From contig JARWMV010000243.1 of assembly GCA_030998015.1 (NCBI GenBank), positions 806,001 to 870,000 on the forward strand: DNA of 64,000 bases. The letters are read 5' to 3'. The notes under the pieces were generated by a model. The model made no database searches, was not told the DNA's origin, and saw only the letters and a program-made list of their open reading frames with translations. The position numbers and the translations under genes are program-made. How positions within the stretch are numbered: position 1 is the first letter of the stretch; each line of letters begins with the position of its first letter. This document shows, piece by piece, positions 48,837-59,651 of this stretch. The DNA is from Ceratorhiza oryzae-sativae (lineage: Eukaryota > Basidiomycota > Agaricomycetes > Cantharellales > Ceratobasidiaceae).

Positions 48837-50395
48837 GTTTGTTGCATTTCTTTTATTTTGGCATGTCTCGGCTCATTCTTAGTGTTTCGGTTCATCATGG
48901 TTGTTGTTGTGTGTTAAGTCTTGTTTTCTATCATCCAACATGCCGCATCTTTTCCCATTTCTCAGCTCGGTTCATGGACACCACTGGCTCCTCTGTATAT
49001 ATAGCACTCGGCTTGTATTGCATCTTCTACCCCCGCTGATAATTCAGATAGTAATTTGCTATGCTTGGGGCTGCGGGGATATATATACACCAAATAAAGT
49101 TGGGTCTGCCGAAATGCTGAAGACTCAAGGCGCTTAGCTCGGGTTTGGTCCATGAGTGATGTACAAATGTAGAACTTGTGCGCACAGCAGTCCAACCAAC
49201 CACACAGCTTTCGTCATTCCGTTTGTTCAAGAACAAGGCAGACTCTGGACCACATACAACCGCAATATACACACATATCATTTACATATTTTGATTTCAA
49301 TTAATGATGTTGAGTAGGTGACCTCGAAGAGGTAACGGCGGAACTCGTCACTCTGCGCACGACGTTTGAACCGCGCGGAGTTTATTTATTTTGACCCTTA
49401 TTTTTATCTATCTTTTGATCAGGTTTTGGCGGGGGCTCTGGAGTCATTACAGGGTAGTTTGATTTCCCTTTAGACCACGTCCTAGATGAAACCCAAGGCG
49501 TCAATGAGGCAAAAGCGCGCCTGTCGAACATAACCATACTCTGGATATTCCTCAGACCTAACAGCAGAGAGCAGTCAGTTGGGCTGGCATTAGAGACTGG
49601 ATATTTAGGCATACATGATACACTATATATCTAATATTTGCGAGATGCACCAGATGGTGTAGGAGGGGTAACGAGATGCCTTGAGACGAAGGAGCCAGCT
49701 GCGCGCGTTGACACTTATACGGATTCGTGAGAGGTAGGGAGAATAACCATGAGGGATCAAGAGACTATGCAAAGGTGCCATGCTGCCATCGCCAGCGTCT
49801 GTCGGCTCCTATCGATGAATTCAAAGCATGTACGAAGAGGACAGCACAACGAGAAATAGAAAGAGCTACCCGGGGGATGGGAGACCACGATTTATTGTGG
49901 TTCAAACGCTTCCTTTGTGCGCGGGGCTTGGTTTCTGAGCGCAGCAACCGTGTTGAGATCCATCTCGGCTATAGACAAAAGGCCGAGCCGCGATTTCCAT
50001 TGTAGATACCGTGACTCGATCTTTTTTTTTTTTGCATACATATTTAAAGACCTGCATGAACGCGATGGTCAAGATGGTCTGATTCAACAACAAAAGCACA
50101 CGGGTAACAACAGAGCACAAACGGGGGGAACGTACCGTGACTGGATCGGTATTAGATTTTTGGGCGCTTGGGACAGTGATGGACTGGCCTTCACACTCAA
50201 AACTGCGGTCAGGCGTATGCCCATTGCACAGGATATGATCTCCATTTAACTGGCCTCGAGGCCGACGCTAAAATCGCAGATTGGAGATGATAGGGTAAAT
50301 ACGTTGTATATGTTTATATTACAACTAGGGGATCGTGTCGCGACCTGCAGACGGTTGGATCGGCCGGTAAGGGTCGGGGACGCGAGCGGGCCAAC
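48837..50395. other. No supported gene
   Basis: A minus-strand frame at 49612-49382 ends in a lysine-rich tail, and 50250-50130 begins with an ATG followed by a donor-like GTACGT, but I could not join them into a credible protein. A T12 tract lies at 50022-50033. Confidence 0.35.
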
Positions 50396-51075
50396 ATGAC
50401 TGATCACCTCGAACCACGAGCAAGACTCGCGGGTCGAGGTGAAATCCAACAGCATGTTGTCTTGAGGCGAACATTAAAAGGAGAAAACAAAAAGGCAGCC
50501 GCACACTTCTGGGAAAATACTGCTACGGGCATGATGTTCCACCTCCGATACCCGCTCCTCTCTCCTTTTAACTTCCTATCCCACACCTGTAGCATATCGC
50601 ACCCCCTAGTAGCCCTGCTCTTCTGTCTCATCGCTAGCTACATCCAACTCAACGAACACCTTTTCTGGATCCAAACCATAAGCTCCCCAGCCTGCGTACA
50701 CTGCCCCGGTTCCCCGGGGAGGGTCGCACACTTCATCCTCCACTGCCCCTTCTACGCGGCCGAACACTACGTTTATCCCGAATCTGCCGAGCTGGAGATC
50801 CTGTCGCTAGATTACCTCTTCTGCGCCTCCGAGGCTCTCCTCCCCCTCTTTGATTGACTATATAACGACCACAGGCCGCTTCGTAGACACCATTAGATAG
50901 CCCCTCTCCATCATCTCTGTTTTTCGCATATAGTCCTGCCCCCTAAATAGTCCTTCTCGCTCTCTCTCGCTCCGTAGGGTCTCTCCCTGTATTCGGTACA
51001 TACGTCGCACCATAGGGCCTGGCCCCGAAACGACGATAAATAATACTCAACCTTAAAAATAAAATAAAATAAAAG
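50396..51075 (+). mobile_element. 5'-truncated LINE (non-LTR retrotransposon) 3' end
   Basis: The frame at 50396-50857 matches the C-terminal part of fungal non-LTR reverse-transcriptase polyproteins: LKGENKKAAAHFWENTATG, IASYIQLNEHLFWIQTISSP and the terminal zinc knuckle CVHCPGSPGRVAHFILHCPF. The frame continues, interrupted, to a TGRF-like ending near 50880. About 170 bp of CT-rich 3' UTR leads to an A-rich tail of TAAA/AAAAT units (51052-51075). The reverse transcriptase and endonuclease are absent, so the copy is dead on arrival. The 5' edge and target-site duplication were not resolved. Confidence 0.8.
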
Positions 51076-51716
51076 ACATCATACCAGGAAGGACATGATG
51101 TAGTAAGCACTTAATAGTGGGGAAATGGTGGGTATGATGAAAACGAGCACCCGAAGGTGTGCCTACCCACCCACAACGTGGTCAGGGGGAGACGAGAGCT
51201 CCTGTGCCCCGGCATGGACCCAACACGGCTGCCGCTCCGCCGTCCCCGCTGCATGATCCCACTTGTTGCTTGGAAATAATTGAGACAGAAATCAAGGGGG
51301 GCTATTAAAATGAAGTTTGGCCGAGCGGAGCCAGCATACCGTTGCAGGATATATGCGTATCTGTATGGATGGGACGAATAAAAGCAACCGAAGTGACGTA
51401 CGCATGATGAGTCGCCCCTCATGGAATGATCGTCGTACACCTACGGTCAACAAATAACGTGTATGCGATAGCGTCGAATACCAGGCTCTGGACAAATTCG
51501 TTCCCTGGATCACATTAATATCCACATATTCACCCCTTCTGCTTTCAAGCATAGTCATTTATTGCTTGTACATTCAACCCGCACGCAGGCGCTGTCCATG
51601 GCTCACAAGACATAAACGCACATCACGTCCATTCATCATTTCGGCTTTAATCACTGATGTATTAAAAATGAGCTCGCCGGCTACACGGGGCAGGTTGCAT
51701 CTATCATGTCTTTGCG
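51076..51716. other. No supported gene
   Basis: Short frames only, downstream of the LINE tail. Confidence 0.35.
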
Positions 51717-52178
51717 TCATACGCCAACTCCACGTGAGTTGCGCCTGAGTCGTCCGTTCTGGTTACTCTGGATGGTTACTTCTGCTTGATCGCCCCTCTC
51801 GTCCCGGACCCCTTGCTGTCCACCCTGTCCGCCCTGTATCCCGCGCCCACCGTGGCCGCCTTGACGATCCTGCCCACCGCTTACACCGTTTTCAGCGTTT
51901 TCAGCGTTTTCAGCGTTTGCAGCGTTTGCAGCGTTTGCAGCGTTTGCAGCGTTTGCAGCGTTTGCAGCGTTTGCAGCGTTTGCACCATCGCTTACGCCGT
52001 TTGGGCCGCGCCCAGCCTGCCCATGGACTTGATTCGCACCTCTATCCTGCGTGCGATGATGGTTCGCTTCGCTTTGTTCATGTTGTGCCTGCCCCCCTTG
52101 TCCGTCTCGTTCTTGAGCCGGCTCTTTTCCTTGAGGGTTGGGAGGGAAGGTGCGCCCTTTAGACTGTGTACTTTTCAT
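51717..52178 (-). CDS. Low-complexity Gly/Gln/Asn-rich protein with (Asn-Ala-Ala)n / (Asn-Ala-Glu)n repeats
   Basis: The frame from MKSTQSKGRTFPPNPQGKEP (ATG at 52178) runs 153 codons. It carries a hydrophilic Gln/His-rich part, then seven NAA and three NAE tripeptides, then a Gly/Gln-rich stretch (GGQDRQGGHGGRGIQGGQGG) and ends RRNSRGVGV. No domain, signal peptide or membrane segment is visible. The 9-nt units match three codons exactly, and the NAA/NAE variants differ by one codon change. The sense strand was chosen because the other strand gives an implausible hydrophobic repeat. It could instead be untranslated repeat DNA. Confidence 0.4.
   Translation of the reverse strand: MKSTQSKGRTFPPNPQGKEPAQERDGQGGQAQHEQSEANHHRTQDRGANQVHGQAGRGPNGVSDGANAANAANAANAANAANAANAANAENAENAENGVSGGQDRQGGHGGRGIQGGQGGQQGVRDERGDQAEVTIQSNQNGRLRRNSRGVGV
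51890..51988. repeat. 9-bp tandem repeat (GCGTTTGCA / GCGTTTTCA units)
   Basis: About ten to eleven direct copies of a 9-bp unit; three units of the TTTTC form are followed by seven or more of the TTTGC form. On the minus strand each unit encodes Asn-Ala-Glu or Asn-Ala-Ala. Confidence 0.9.
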
Positions 52179-53039
52179 ATACCAGTTACATTGGTGCTTA
52201 GCTATATCAGTGAGATGAAAGGGAACATAATGTACCTGGGATATAAGTCGGACGACCTGCAGTGCCAAATCGTAAACCAACCACCAATCGGGAAAGGAAT
52301 ATTATATACGTACATGCTTTAATCCTTTCTATTTTATTCTATAAACTATTTGTAATGCGATATAGCGTCGGTGACACCACAGAAGGGTAGGCGCCCCTGG
52401 ATGGGACGAAACCTATACGACAACGCAATTATATAGGTTACAGAGACGGCCGAAAAGTACGAGCGCCAAGGCAAAAGGTGACCTTCATTCATTTTTCACA
52501 TCTTCAAATGATTGTCCATTTCGCTGGTTCTGAGTCATGGTCATTTTCCGATGGGTGGGACAGGGCTAATAGGCGTTTAAAACCAACCAGTATCTTGCAC
52601 GCAAATGACATAAATGTGCTAGTCTTGAATGCGAGGCACTGCCTGCGCGCTACATCCATTGGCCCTCGAGGCCTGCCTCGCGCTGGAGATACCAAAATAG
52701 CCACTAACCTACGCCATGGCAAGCGGGGTATCATTGCGGCGCCAAGAGTTGGTAGACACGAAGGTAGCACTGAGCCAGAGCAAGCCTAAACCGTCTGGAC
52801 GGAATCCTGGTGGAGATCTTCGTTTGAGCGCCAGGTGTCAGTTAGCACTGCCCAGGATTACATCTTGGCGCCTCGTTTGGTTCGTGTTCGCCTACGCGAT
52901 CCTGACGAACCTCACGTTGGGGGTATTCAAAAATAATGATTCACACACACTAGGGTTAGGCCTAAGGGCTATAAAAAAATTAAAATCAAGGAAAATCCCG
53001 CAACAACACGGGCCAGCACTGTAATGGCAAGGTCATCTT
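52179..53039. other. No supported gene
   Basis: Short frames only, between the repeat protein gene and the U2 snRNA 3' end. Confidence 0.4.
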
Positions 53040-53186
53040 GTCAACGCTCGTGCAAGCAGAGGAGCATTGACCCGGGCAGCAAAAATTGAATAATCGATAT
53101 AGTTGGCAATGCCAACGTTTAGTCGATTAAGACTAAAAGAACAGATACTACACTTGATCTAAGCCAAAAGGCCAGAGTGGTAAGGA
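53040..53186 (-). ncRNA. U2 spliceosomal snRNA
   Basis: On the minus strand the 5' stem-loop CTCTGGCCTTTTGGCTTAG is followed by ATCAAGTGTAGTATCTG, which continues TTCTT. This contains the branch-point-pairing core GTGTAGTA and matches eukaryotic U2 nearly perfectly. Stem IIa follows (TTTAGTC, loop, GACTAAA), then a Sm-site-like AATTTTTGC at about 53085 and a 3' GC-rich hairpin. U2 pairs with the intron branch site in the spliceosome, which fits the intron-dense genes here. The 5' end (about 53186) and 3' end (about 53040) are estimated from the family. Confidence 0.88.
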
Positions 53187-53414
53187 AATGGTTGCTTGTG
53201 GTCGAGAGTTCTTATAGTTTGTCCAGCCTGGTCTGTGCGGCGCGTTTTGGAAATGATTGTTGTTGTGCACCCTGCTCATCATAAGCATGTCCGCACGGTT
53301 TTGTGGGTGTGACCTACGGATTTTTAGTTCTGTTTCTTTACTTTTCACTAGGACTTCACTTGTATTGATTTTGTTTACTGATGACGCAGGCCAAATGGCG
53401 CATATACTCACTAT

Positions 53415-55759
53415 TCACATTCCTCTCCAAATTTTGTCGGCAACGCTCACAACGTCTTTCATCGCCCGCACATTATGCACCCTCACGATATCCGCCCCGG
53501 CCTGTACGCACACCCCAACCGCAGCAGCAGTCGCCCAATCCCGCTCTTTCGCGTCCTTTTCCGCATTTCCCCGACAATTGCCCCAAGGTAGGATTTGCGT
53601 GACGTCCCAGCCAGAACAGGAAAGCTGTGAGGCCCAGAGAGATGTTTGAGATTCCGAATGAGCTCGAGGTTGCCATCTACGGTTTTACTAAACCCGTATC
53701 CGGGATCGACGATAATGTTCCAACGTCTGACTCCCGATTTGAGAGCTTCTTGAATACGCGCACCGAGCTCGCTTTGGACGCCTTTGAGCACTCCTCCAGG
53801 GTAGAATTTATCTTCATGTGCTGCTCTCGCGAGTGCATGAGTATGATTGGACATCCGAATTCGTGTGAGACGTCGAATGTGGTTGGTCCGTCCCGAGGAA
53901 CGGGCGAATTGAGGTACTCGCCTCGTCCAGCTCGGACGTCGTTTATCCAGCTCGCTCCCGCTAGAATCGCCTCGCGAGCCACGCTCCCTCTAAATGTGTC
54001 CACGCTAATGACCAGGTTTTTATCCTTTTCCTTTAGCGCTGTGATAAACGGAGTAACCCTATTTATCTCTTCTTCGACAGAAACAACTTCTGCGCCCGGT
54101 CTCGTCGAATATCCACCAATGTCTATGATGCTTGCTCTGATTCGAGGGACCTTTGGACATACGAGAGGGCCGTAGTTAGCTGATTGTGGTCTCCGCCGTC
54201 GGAGAAGGAGTCAGGAGTCGTATTGAGTGTCGCCATGAGGAAAGTTTGCGTTCCCCATGTCCAGTATGATGGAACGGAAGATGAGCTTGGCGAGTTGGTT
54301 GGGAAAAGGGACATGACGCGGCGCATTGGCATTAATTGTGGAGGAAGAGAATCAAGCAGCGTTCGATGGGTATTTTGAGAGCAGGGTGAGTATATGTAGG
54401 GATAATACTATAACCTCGTTAGTCGATGTCCAACTGATATTTCGGATACGCACTCGGCTAAAGGTCTCAATACAAACTCTCGTTCCCGAAGTCGCACATG
54501 GGGAACTTGCAATGGAAGTTTGGTGTCGGGAACATCTACTGAAAGGTCGTCATAAAAGATTATGTCAAGGTCGACAACGCGAGGGCCGTTTCTGAACGTA
54601 GGTGTTCGTCCCACTTGTTCCTCGACGGCTTTAAGCAGCGCGAGTAATTCACTGGGACTTAGGGATGTGTGTATCTAATATTTTATTCACTAGATGTAAT
54701 GGTAAAAATACTGGCGTACTTACTGCACAAGCGCCATTCACAAACGAAGCCTGGTCCTCGTGATACATGGCCTTAGTCTCGTACAAAAAGCTTGTATCCA
54801 AAACCTTCACGCCTTTTCCCTCAAGCATCTTGAGTGCCTTTTCGATGTTTCCAAATCGATCGCCCATGTTGGATCCAAGTGCGAGTATGACAACGTGCCC
54901 TTCGGTTGAAGGGGCATACGATAGCGCTCTTGAAAGCGAGTTACATGCGAGTTTGGCAAAGTCTTTCCAAGAACGAGTGATTTGGACTGCGGCGGCCTTG
55001 GCCATCATCAACGCGCTCGGTTTCCCCACCGGACGGTGATACTCTCGATTCCACGACCAGATTCGAGCGCAGTTTGGGCTATACTCGTTGCGAGGGATTC
55101 AACGGTTTGGTATGATGACTCGACTATGAACTAGGGTGACGTAAATAATCAACTTGCTAGGGCGACAAGTGCGGCTCACGTCAGAAACTCGTGCTACGAG
55201 ACTACGAAAGTCGAATCCAGTAGATGGCAGAGTGGAGGCACTCGGGGTTAGTGTCCACTGTAAGTTTATTCGAACTAGTTGCTTCTCAACACGTTCCCAG
55301 GGATGCAGGCCAATGATTGTGCTGAGCTCGAGGTCTCTTACAAAATAAACGACTTCTTCCTGTTTGTCCGTTCGTCGGTGGAATGTTTGGACGCCAGCGC
55401 CTGGGCATGCAGCAACGCCCGTTGCTTTTCGATCACAGTCTGGACCTCGTGAACGCTAGAAAACTTGGAAAAGCAAGAGTGGGCGATTCCGGCGGCGAGA
55501 GATTCGGCCGACGAAAATTTCCCCTTTTCGTGGGCGCAAGCTTCGGCTGCTTTACAGATAGACCCATAGCTGACCGACTCTTCTAGGTTGTCGACAACAC
55601 TAGCCTGAGCAAGATTATGCGGAACAGTAATCGAAAGTGAGAGCGGTTGAAGTTTTTGTTCAACACCAGGACGCGGCCAGTGGGAATCTCCTAGTGTAGC
55701 ATGACGGACAGACCGTCGACAATGATCAAATCAGACTTGGACAGCATCGAGAATGACAT
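53415..55759 (-). CDS. FOL1: FOL1: trifunctional dihydroneopterin aldolase / HPPK / dihydropteroate synthase
   Basis: Makes dihydropteroate in the folate pathway. The start MSFSMLSKSDLIIVDGLSVM at 55759 opens a first FolB-type domain (LGDSHWPRP, SLSITVPHNL, VSYGSICKAAEACAHEKG). A second FolB domain follows (VRDLELSTIIGLHPWERVEK, INLQWTLTPSA). HPPK comes next (VILALGSNMGDRFGNIEKAL, SFLYETKAMYHEDQASFVNG, RNGPRVVDLDIIFYDD). DHPS follows (FLMATLNTTPDSFSDGGDHN, ASIIDIGGYSTRPGAE, INDVRAGRGEY, PIILMHSRE, KFYPGGVLKGVQSELG, RRWNIIVDPGYGFSKT, FPVLAGTSRKSYLGAIVGE, DWATAAAVGVCVQAGADIVR). It ends ADKIWRGM. The frame is broken by apparent one-base deletions near 55692, 55343, 54153, 53823 and 53560. All active-site motifs survive, so I treat these as likely sequence errors, with a true pseudogene as the alternative. 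Confidence 0.9.
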
Positions 55760-56005
55760 TTTGGCTACTCTGGTCGAGAGAGAGACAGATTTGACGGCCC
55801 GCTTGAGCAGAGTGCATCGCATCGATGTCGGACGAGAACAAGCCGGATATCTGCCGGGTTTACCCTGTTCGCGAGCCCAAGCGCCACAATGGCTCCGTCT
55901 CGACCGCATTGACGTCTTTGGACGGACATGCAGTTACCGAACCGGCGAGTGCTCATTCCGTGCGCCGGATTCGCACTAGTTTCGTTCCTGGTGATTGCAT
56001 CTACG

Positions 56006-57396
56006 ATGATATCTGCTGTGCGTAACCACCTCCGATCCAGGATTTTGCCTTATCTGCAGGCTCCACTCCCTTCAACCACCACCACCGCCGCGTCTGTATC
56101 CACTGCATCAGCCTTGAATATGACCACACTATCTGAGTTTCTGAAAAGCAACAAGCAATCATTCCTTGCCGACATAAACTCAAACCAAGGCGAGGGTTGG
56201 ACTATCGTCATGGGCAACGAAGCCGGGGGTGAGTACCCCCTCAACCCTTTCCCCCACCCATTACTGACGTACTGCTAGACCTTGACTCGTGCGCGAGCGC
56301 TATATCGGCATCATACCTCTCCACTAAACTCGATAATATCCCTACGATAGCTCTGATCCAAACATTCCGCGCCGATTTTGCACTTCGGCCAGAGAACCTC
56401 CTTGCCTTTGAGTTTGCTCATCTGGACCCGAGCCACAATGACCTTCTTACGCTCGATGACCTCACTTCAGTCCATTCCTCTATCCAAATTGCGTACCTCA
56501 TTTGCTCTTGTAGATCACAATAGTCTGTTGTCTAAATTTGTCACCGATGGAGAAGATCGCGTGACCGCTATTTTCGACCACCACGAAGACGAAAAGCGAC
56601 ACCTAGGCGCTAAACCGAGGATCATTAATACGGCAGGGTCATGCTCATCCATAGTTGCGGACTATTATCGCAGCCGATTCTCGCCCGATGCAGCAGCCCT
56701 CGACCTGGCTTCGCTCATGCTCTCTGCCATCGTCATTGATACAAGCGGACTCAAGGAAAAGGAGGACGGCGGAAAGGCAGATGAGACGGATATAGAAGCT
56801 AGCAAGTTCCTCTATCCCATCTCCACTTTCGGATTCATCTCCGCCACCGGTCAAGCCTCCACCGAGAGCAAAACGATCCCAGACCTCACGGAGCTCCTCT
56901 CCCAAGCCAAGCTGTCCGTCTCCCACCTTTCGGGACGAGACCTCCTTCGCCGGGACTACAAGAAGTACGAATTCGGATCAGAGTCTACCGGGAACTTTAC
57001 TCGCGTTGGGCTCTCGACCGTACCAATGGGTCTAGATGACTGGATCGAACGAGATGGGGCCACCAAGTTTTGGTCTGACCAAGCTCAATGGATCAAAGAA
57101 GAAGGCCTCACTTTTTCTGGCATTCTTACCACCTTCCGCACCAAGAACACGCAAAAGCATAAACGCGAAATGCTTGTTGTGTTCCCGTCCCGGACGGAGT
57201 TGTGCCGGACGCGCCAACTGGCCTAGAGAAGAAGCTATACGATGGCATAGAGTCGAACGAAACACTTGATGCCGAACAGAGAGACTTGAAAGGGATTGAA
57301 GGGCGACGGGCTCGAGCATGGAAGCAGAAGAATAAGAAGGCAACAAGGAAGCAGGTTGCACCCGCTATCAAAGCGATCATCGAGGCGGGTTGGTAA
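56006..57396 (+). CDS. PPX1: Exopolyphosphatase PPX1 (DHH phosphoesterase family)
   Basis: Cleaves terminal phosphates from inorganic polyphosphate; a metal-dependent DHH-type enzyme. The start MISAVRNHLRSRILPYLQAP is Arg-rich and could be a mitochondrial signal. A downstream Met (MTTLSEFLKSNKQSFL) would give a shorter form. Motifs in order: IVMGNEAG|DLDSCASAIS (metal-binding DxD), TSFALVDHN, the DHH signature AIFDHHEDEK, NTAGSCSSIVADYY, AIVIDTSGLKEKE and the DHHA2 region, ending EKKLYDGIESNETLDAEQRD and a basic tail. One-base deletions appear near 56478 (between TSVHS and PLSKLRTSFAL) and 57187 (between LVVFP and VPDGVVPDAP). It is divergent from FOL1 across about 246 bp. Confidence 0.88.
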
Positions 57397-58628
57397 ATTA
57401 TGTGCTTGTTAGTAATGATTGTGAATAAATATATTCCTTGAGATCATCCCAGTTGATTGGATGTCGACTTGCGGTTGTATGCGTGCATCATGACCTCAAA
57501 GTCTCACACGATTGTTAAAAATGCCTCAGCGGAGGGTAATCCGACTTCTTCACCGCCAGCAAAACTTGATTGAATGAATGCGAGAGCTCGAGGTTACCTG
57601 TACATCCTAGTTGGCATAGCGATTGGCCTGGGCTTCGCTAAGTGATCTTTCATGACAGCTCCTGGAGCATGTAGGCGTTGTATTTCGTTTCAGGGCGAGT
57701 CAGTCAATTAGAGAAATTGTATGAATTATTCTGCTTTGCGAATTTGGTATACATATCTTTGTAACTATTCATGAGCCATGGAATAATACATTCATCCATT
57801 GAGCGACGTCGGCAGGAATCAAATGACATCAACGGAAGAAGAGCCAAGCTGAAATCACTCGTCAGAATCATGTTTTTTGTCGACTCTGAGTAGCTATATA
57901 GCTCTGATTTGTAATGGAGCAGGTCATGCACCAAATCGAGCTACGTATTATGGAACGATGGGCCTCATAACTGAGGAGCCATTCCCCTTCGAAACCAGAG
58001 AACGCTTGGCTCTACACTATTGGGTCGAACATCGAAGGGCACAAAGAGCGTATTTGTATATGCCCTAGGTGCTTGGACACAAACATGACGGCAACCAAAT
58101 GTGGGTTTTAGGGTACGCGTGAAACATGGTAGACGGTGGTATATCGGAGTCCCTATTGCTAGCATACGCGTGCGCGAGGCTCGGTCTCTTGCATTGAGGC
58201 TGCATATTAGCATTATTATTGGTGGCCACAGAGTGCTGAGGAGTTCGGAACCCTCATAGACTACGGTATCAATAGTGTGCCGGTACTTGATGCGTAACAA
58301 CTACTATTGGCGCACCCCAATAGTTTTTGTACCCAACCACTACTGTAAGGGTTTAGCTTTGACCATCGTCACTTCTCTCTCAGATTTTATATTCAATTTT
58401 ATTACAATCTGACATCTTTTCCCATGGTTTATCCGACAATATGGATATCAGTTGCATCTCTGACGCTGAGGGGCTGAATGTTGACAGTTGAGTTCCTCAG
58501 CGCTTGCTTCTGTGTTTGCCTCACTCCTCTTTACGAGAAAACAGTATTTTGATTGAGAAATCAACGCTGATGCACACCTAGATAAAAATACCGATCACGC
58601 ATATGGTCTAATATAGCAGCTTGTTCGA
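57397..58628. other. No supported gene
   Basis: A 76-codon minus-strand frame at 57934-57704 and a few others have no recognisable domain. Otherwise AT-rich intergenic DNA. Confidence 0.35.
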
Positions 58629-59298
58629 TTAACCTGCCCTTCCCCTGCCTCCCCTCAGATAGAATGGGAGAGATCTTCTCGCAGTCTGTATCCTCCCTCT
58701 CCCTCGAGGCTTGATCAGGGCAGGGGGCTCATCACCATCTCCGCTTTCATCCTCGTCTGTGCTATGGTTGCGAAATTTTGGCGAAGATATTACTGTAGTC
58801 AGAACTCCTTGGGGCCCAGCTTTTTCGCCCCCCAGAAGCCCCCAAAGCCTGGCAAGATCATCCTCTTGAGCCTTTAGTTTTGCTCCTTGTTTGGTGAATA
58901 TCTTCTCTAATCTTTCACTCGCTGTTCTAGAGAACCTAAAAGATGACAATTTATTCGTTTGATGGAGAGCTCTGTAAGTAAAGTGCATACTCATCTCTGC
59001 ATTCGAGCTTGAGTTAGTGGCCTTGCTCTTCTGCTTCGTGTTTGATACATGAATCTATGGATATTTCTTTCAGAATAACAAAACAATATCCTCTAAGAGA
59101 ACTGAAAATACCGAGGATGTACTGCTACGGTTGTTCGTGTCATCATACAGTGACAGCTCTTCAGCCACAAGTTCACGAGTCTCGGCATCTTTGAGCGCAC
59201 GCTTCCAACGTGTTACTATTGAATTCAAGACACGTTCGTGTACATGAACCTACCTTGAGAACCACTATAAAATCGCCTTTGGGGACAGTGGTCGACAT
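58629..59298 (-). CDS. Small charged/disordered protein, unknown function
   Basis: Start MSTTVPKGDFIVVLK at 59298, then an intron and TRWKRALKDAETRELVAEEL, SLYDDTNNRSSTSS. After another intron come IHVSNTKQKSKATNSSSNAE, HFTYRALHQTNKLSSFRFSR, SERLEKIFTKQGAKLKAQED and DLARLWGLLGGEKAGPQGVL. The protein ends in an acidic DEDESGDGDEP stretch and an Arg/Gly-rich tail (YLRGGRGRAG). The heptad-like leucines suggest a short coiled coil. Codon pattern and splice sites support a gene, but the first joint is one base off. No family recognised. Confidence 0.45.
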
Positions 59299-59651
59299 GA
59301 TGCAACGATAACTAGAGTTGTTTTGAAGCGCCGGATGCGAAACCTCGGTTGCGCAAACAAAGCCAATTATGGATAAAAGATCTGACAGGATGGCGGTGCG
59401 AGGAACTGATCAAATCGGTTCAACTTAGCAGATGCCATTCCACTGGGCAACATCTAGGCGCATATATCCTAGTTGAAAATGCTGCCCCAACCAAGCAACT
59501 TAGCGAAAGAAGTAGAATTGGATCAACCCAAAGTGTCACTACATGGGATTTACACCTGACAAACTTCACTGATTAACCATAGTTATTTGAGAAGCGTTTT
59601 GGCGCTGTGATTCGTAGTTAGCGCCAGTTAGGGTATATCATTCTGGGAAGG
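59299..59651. other. No supported gene
   Basis: A 75-codon plus-strand frame without recognisable features, between the small gene and the S41 peptidase 3' end. Confidence 0.4.

Noticed and set aside
51786..52322. Plus-strand frame with FSVFSVCSVCSV repeats as a membrane protein
   Set aside because: It is the antisense shadow of the 9-bp satellite; the minus strand gives the more natural hydrophilic protein.
38361..57396. Calling threonine synthase, FOL1 and PPX1 pseudogenes
   Set aside because: All catalytic motifs are intact and the only defects are one-base deletions of one type shared by neighbouring genes, which fits sequence error better.
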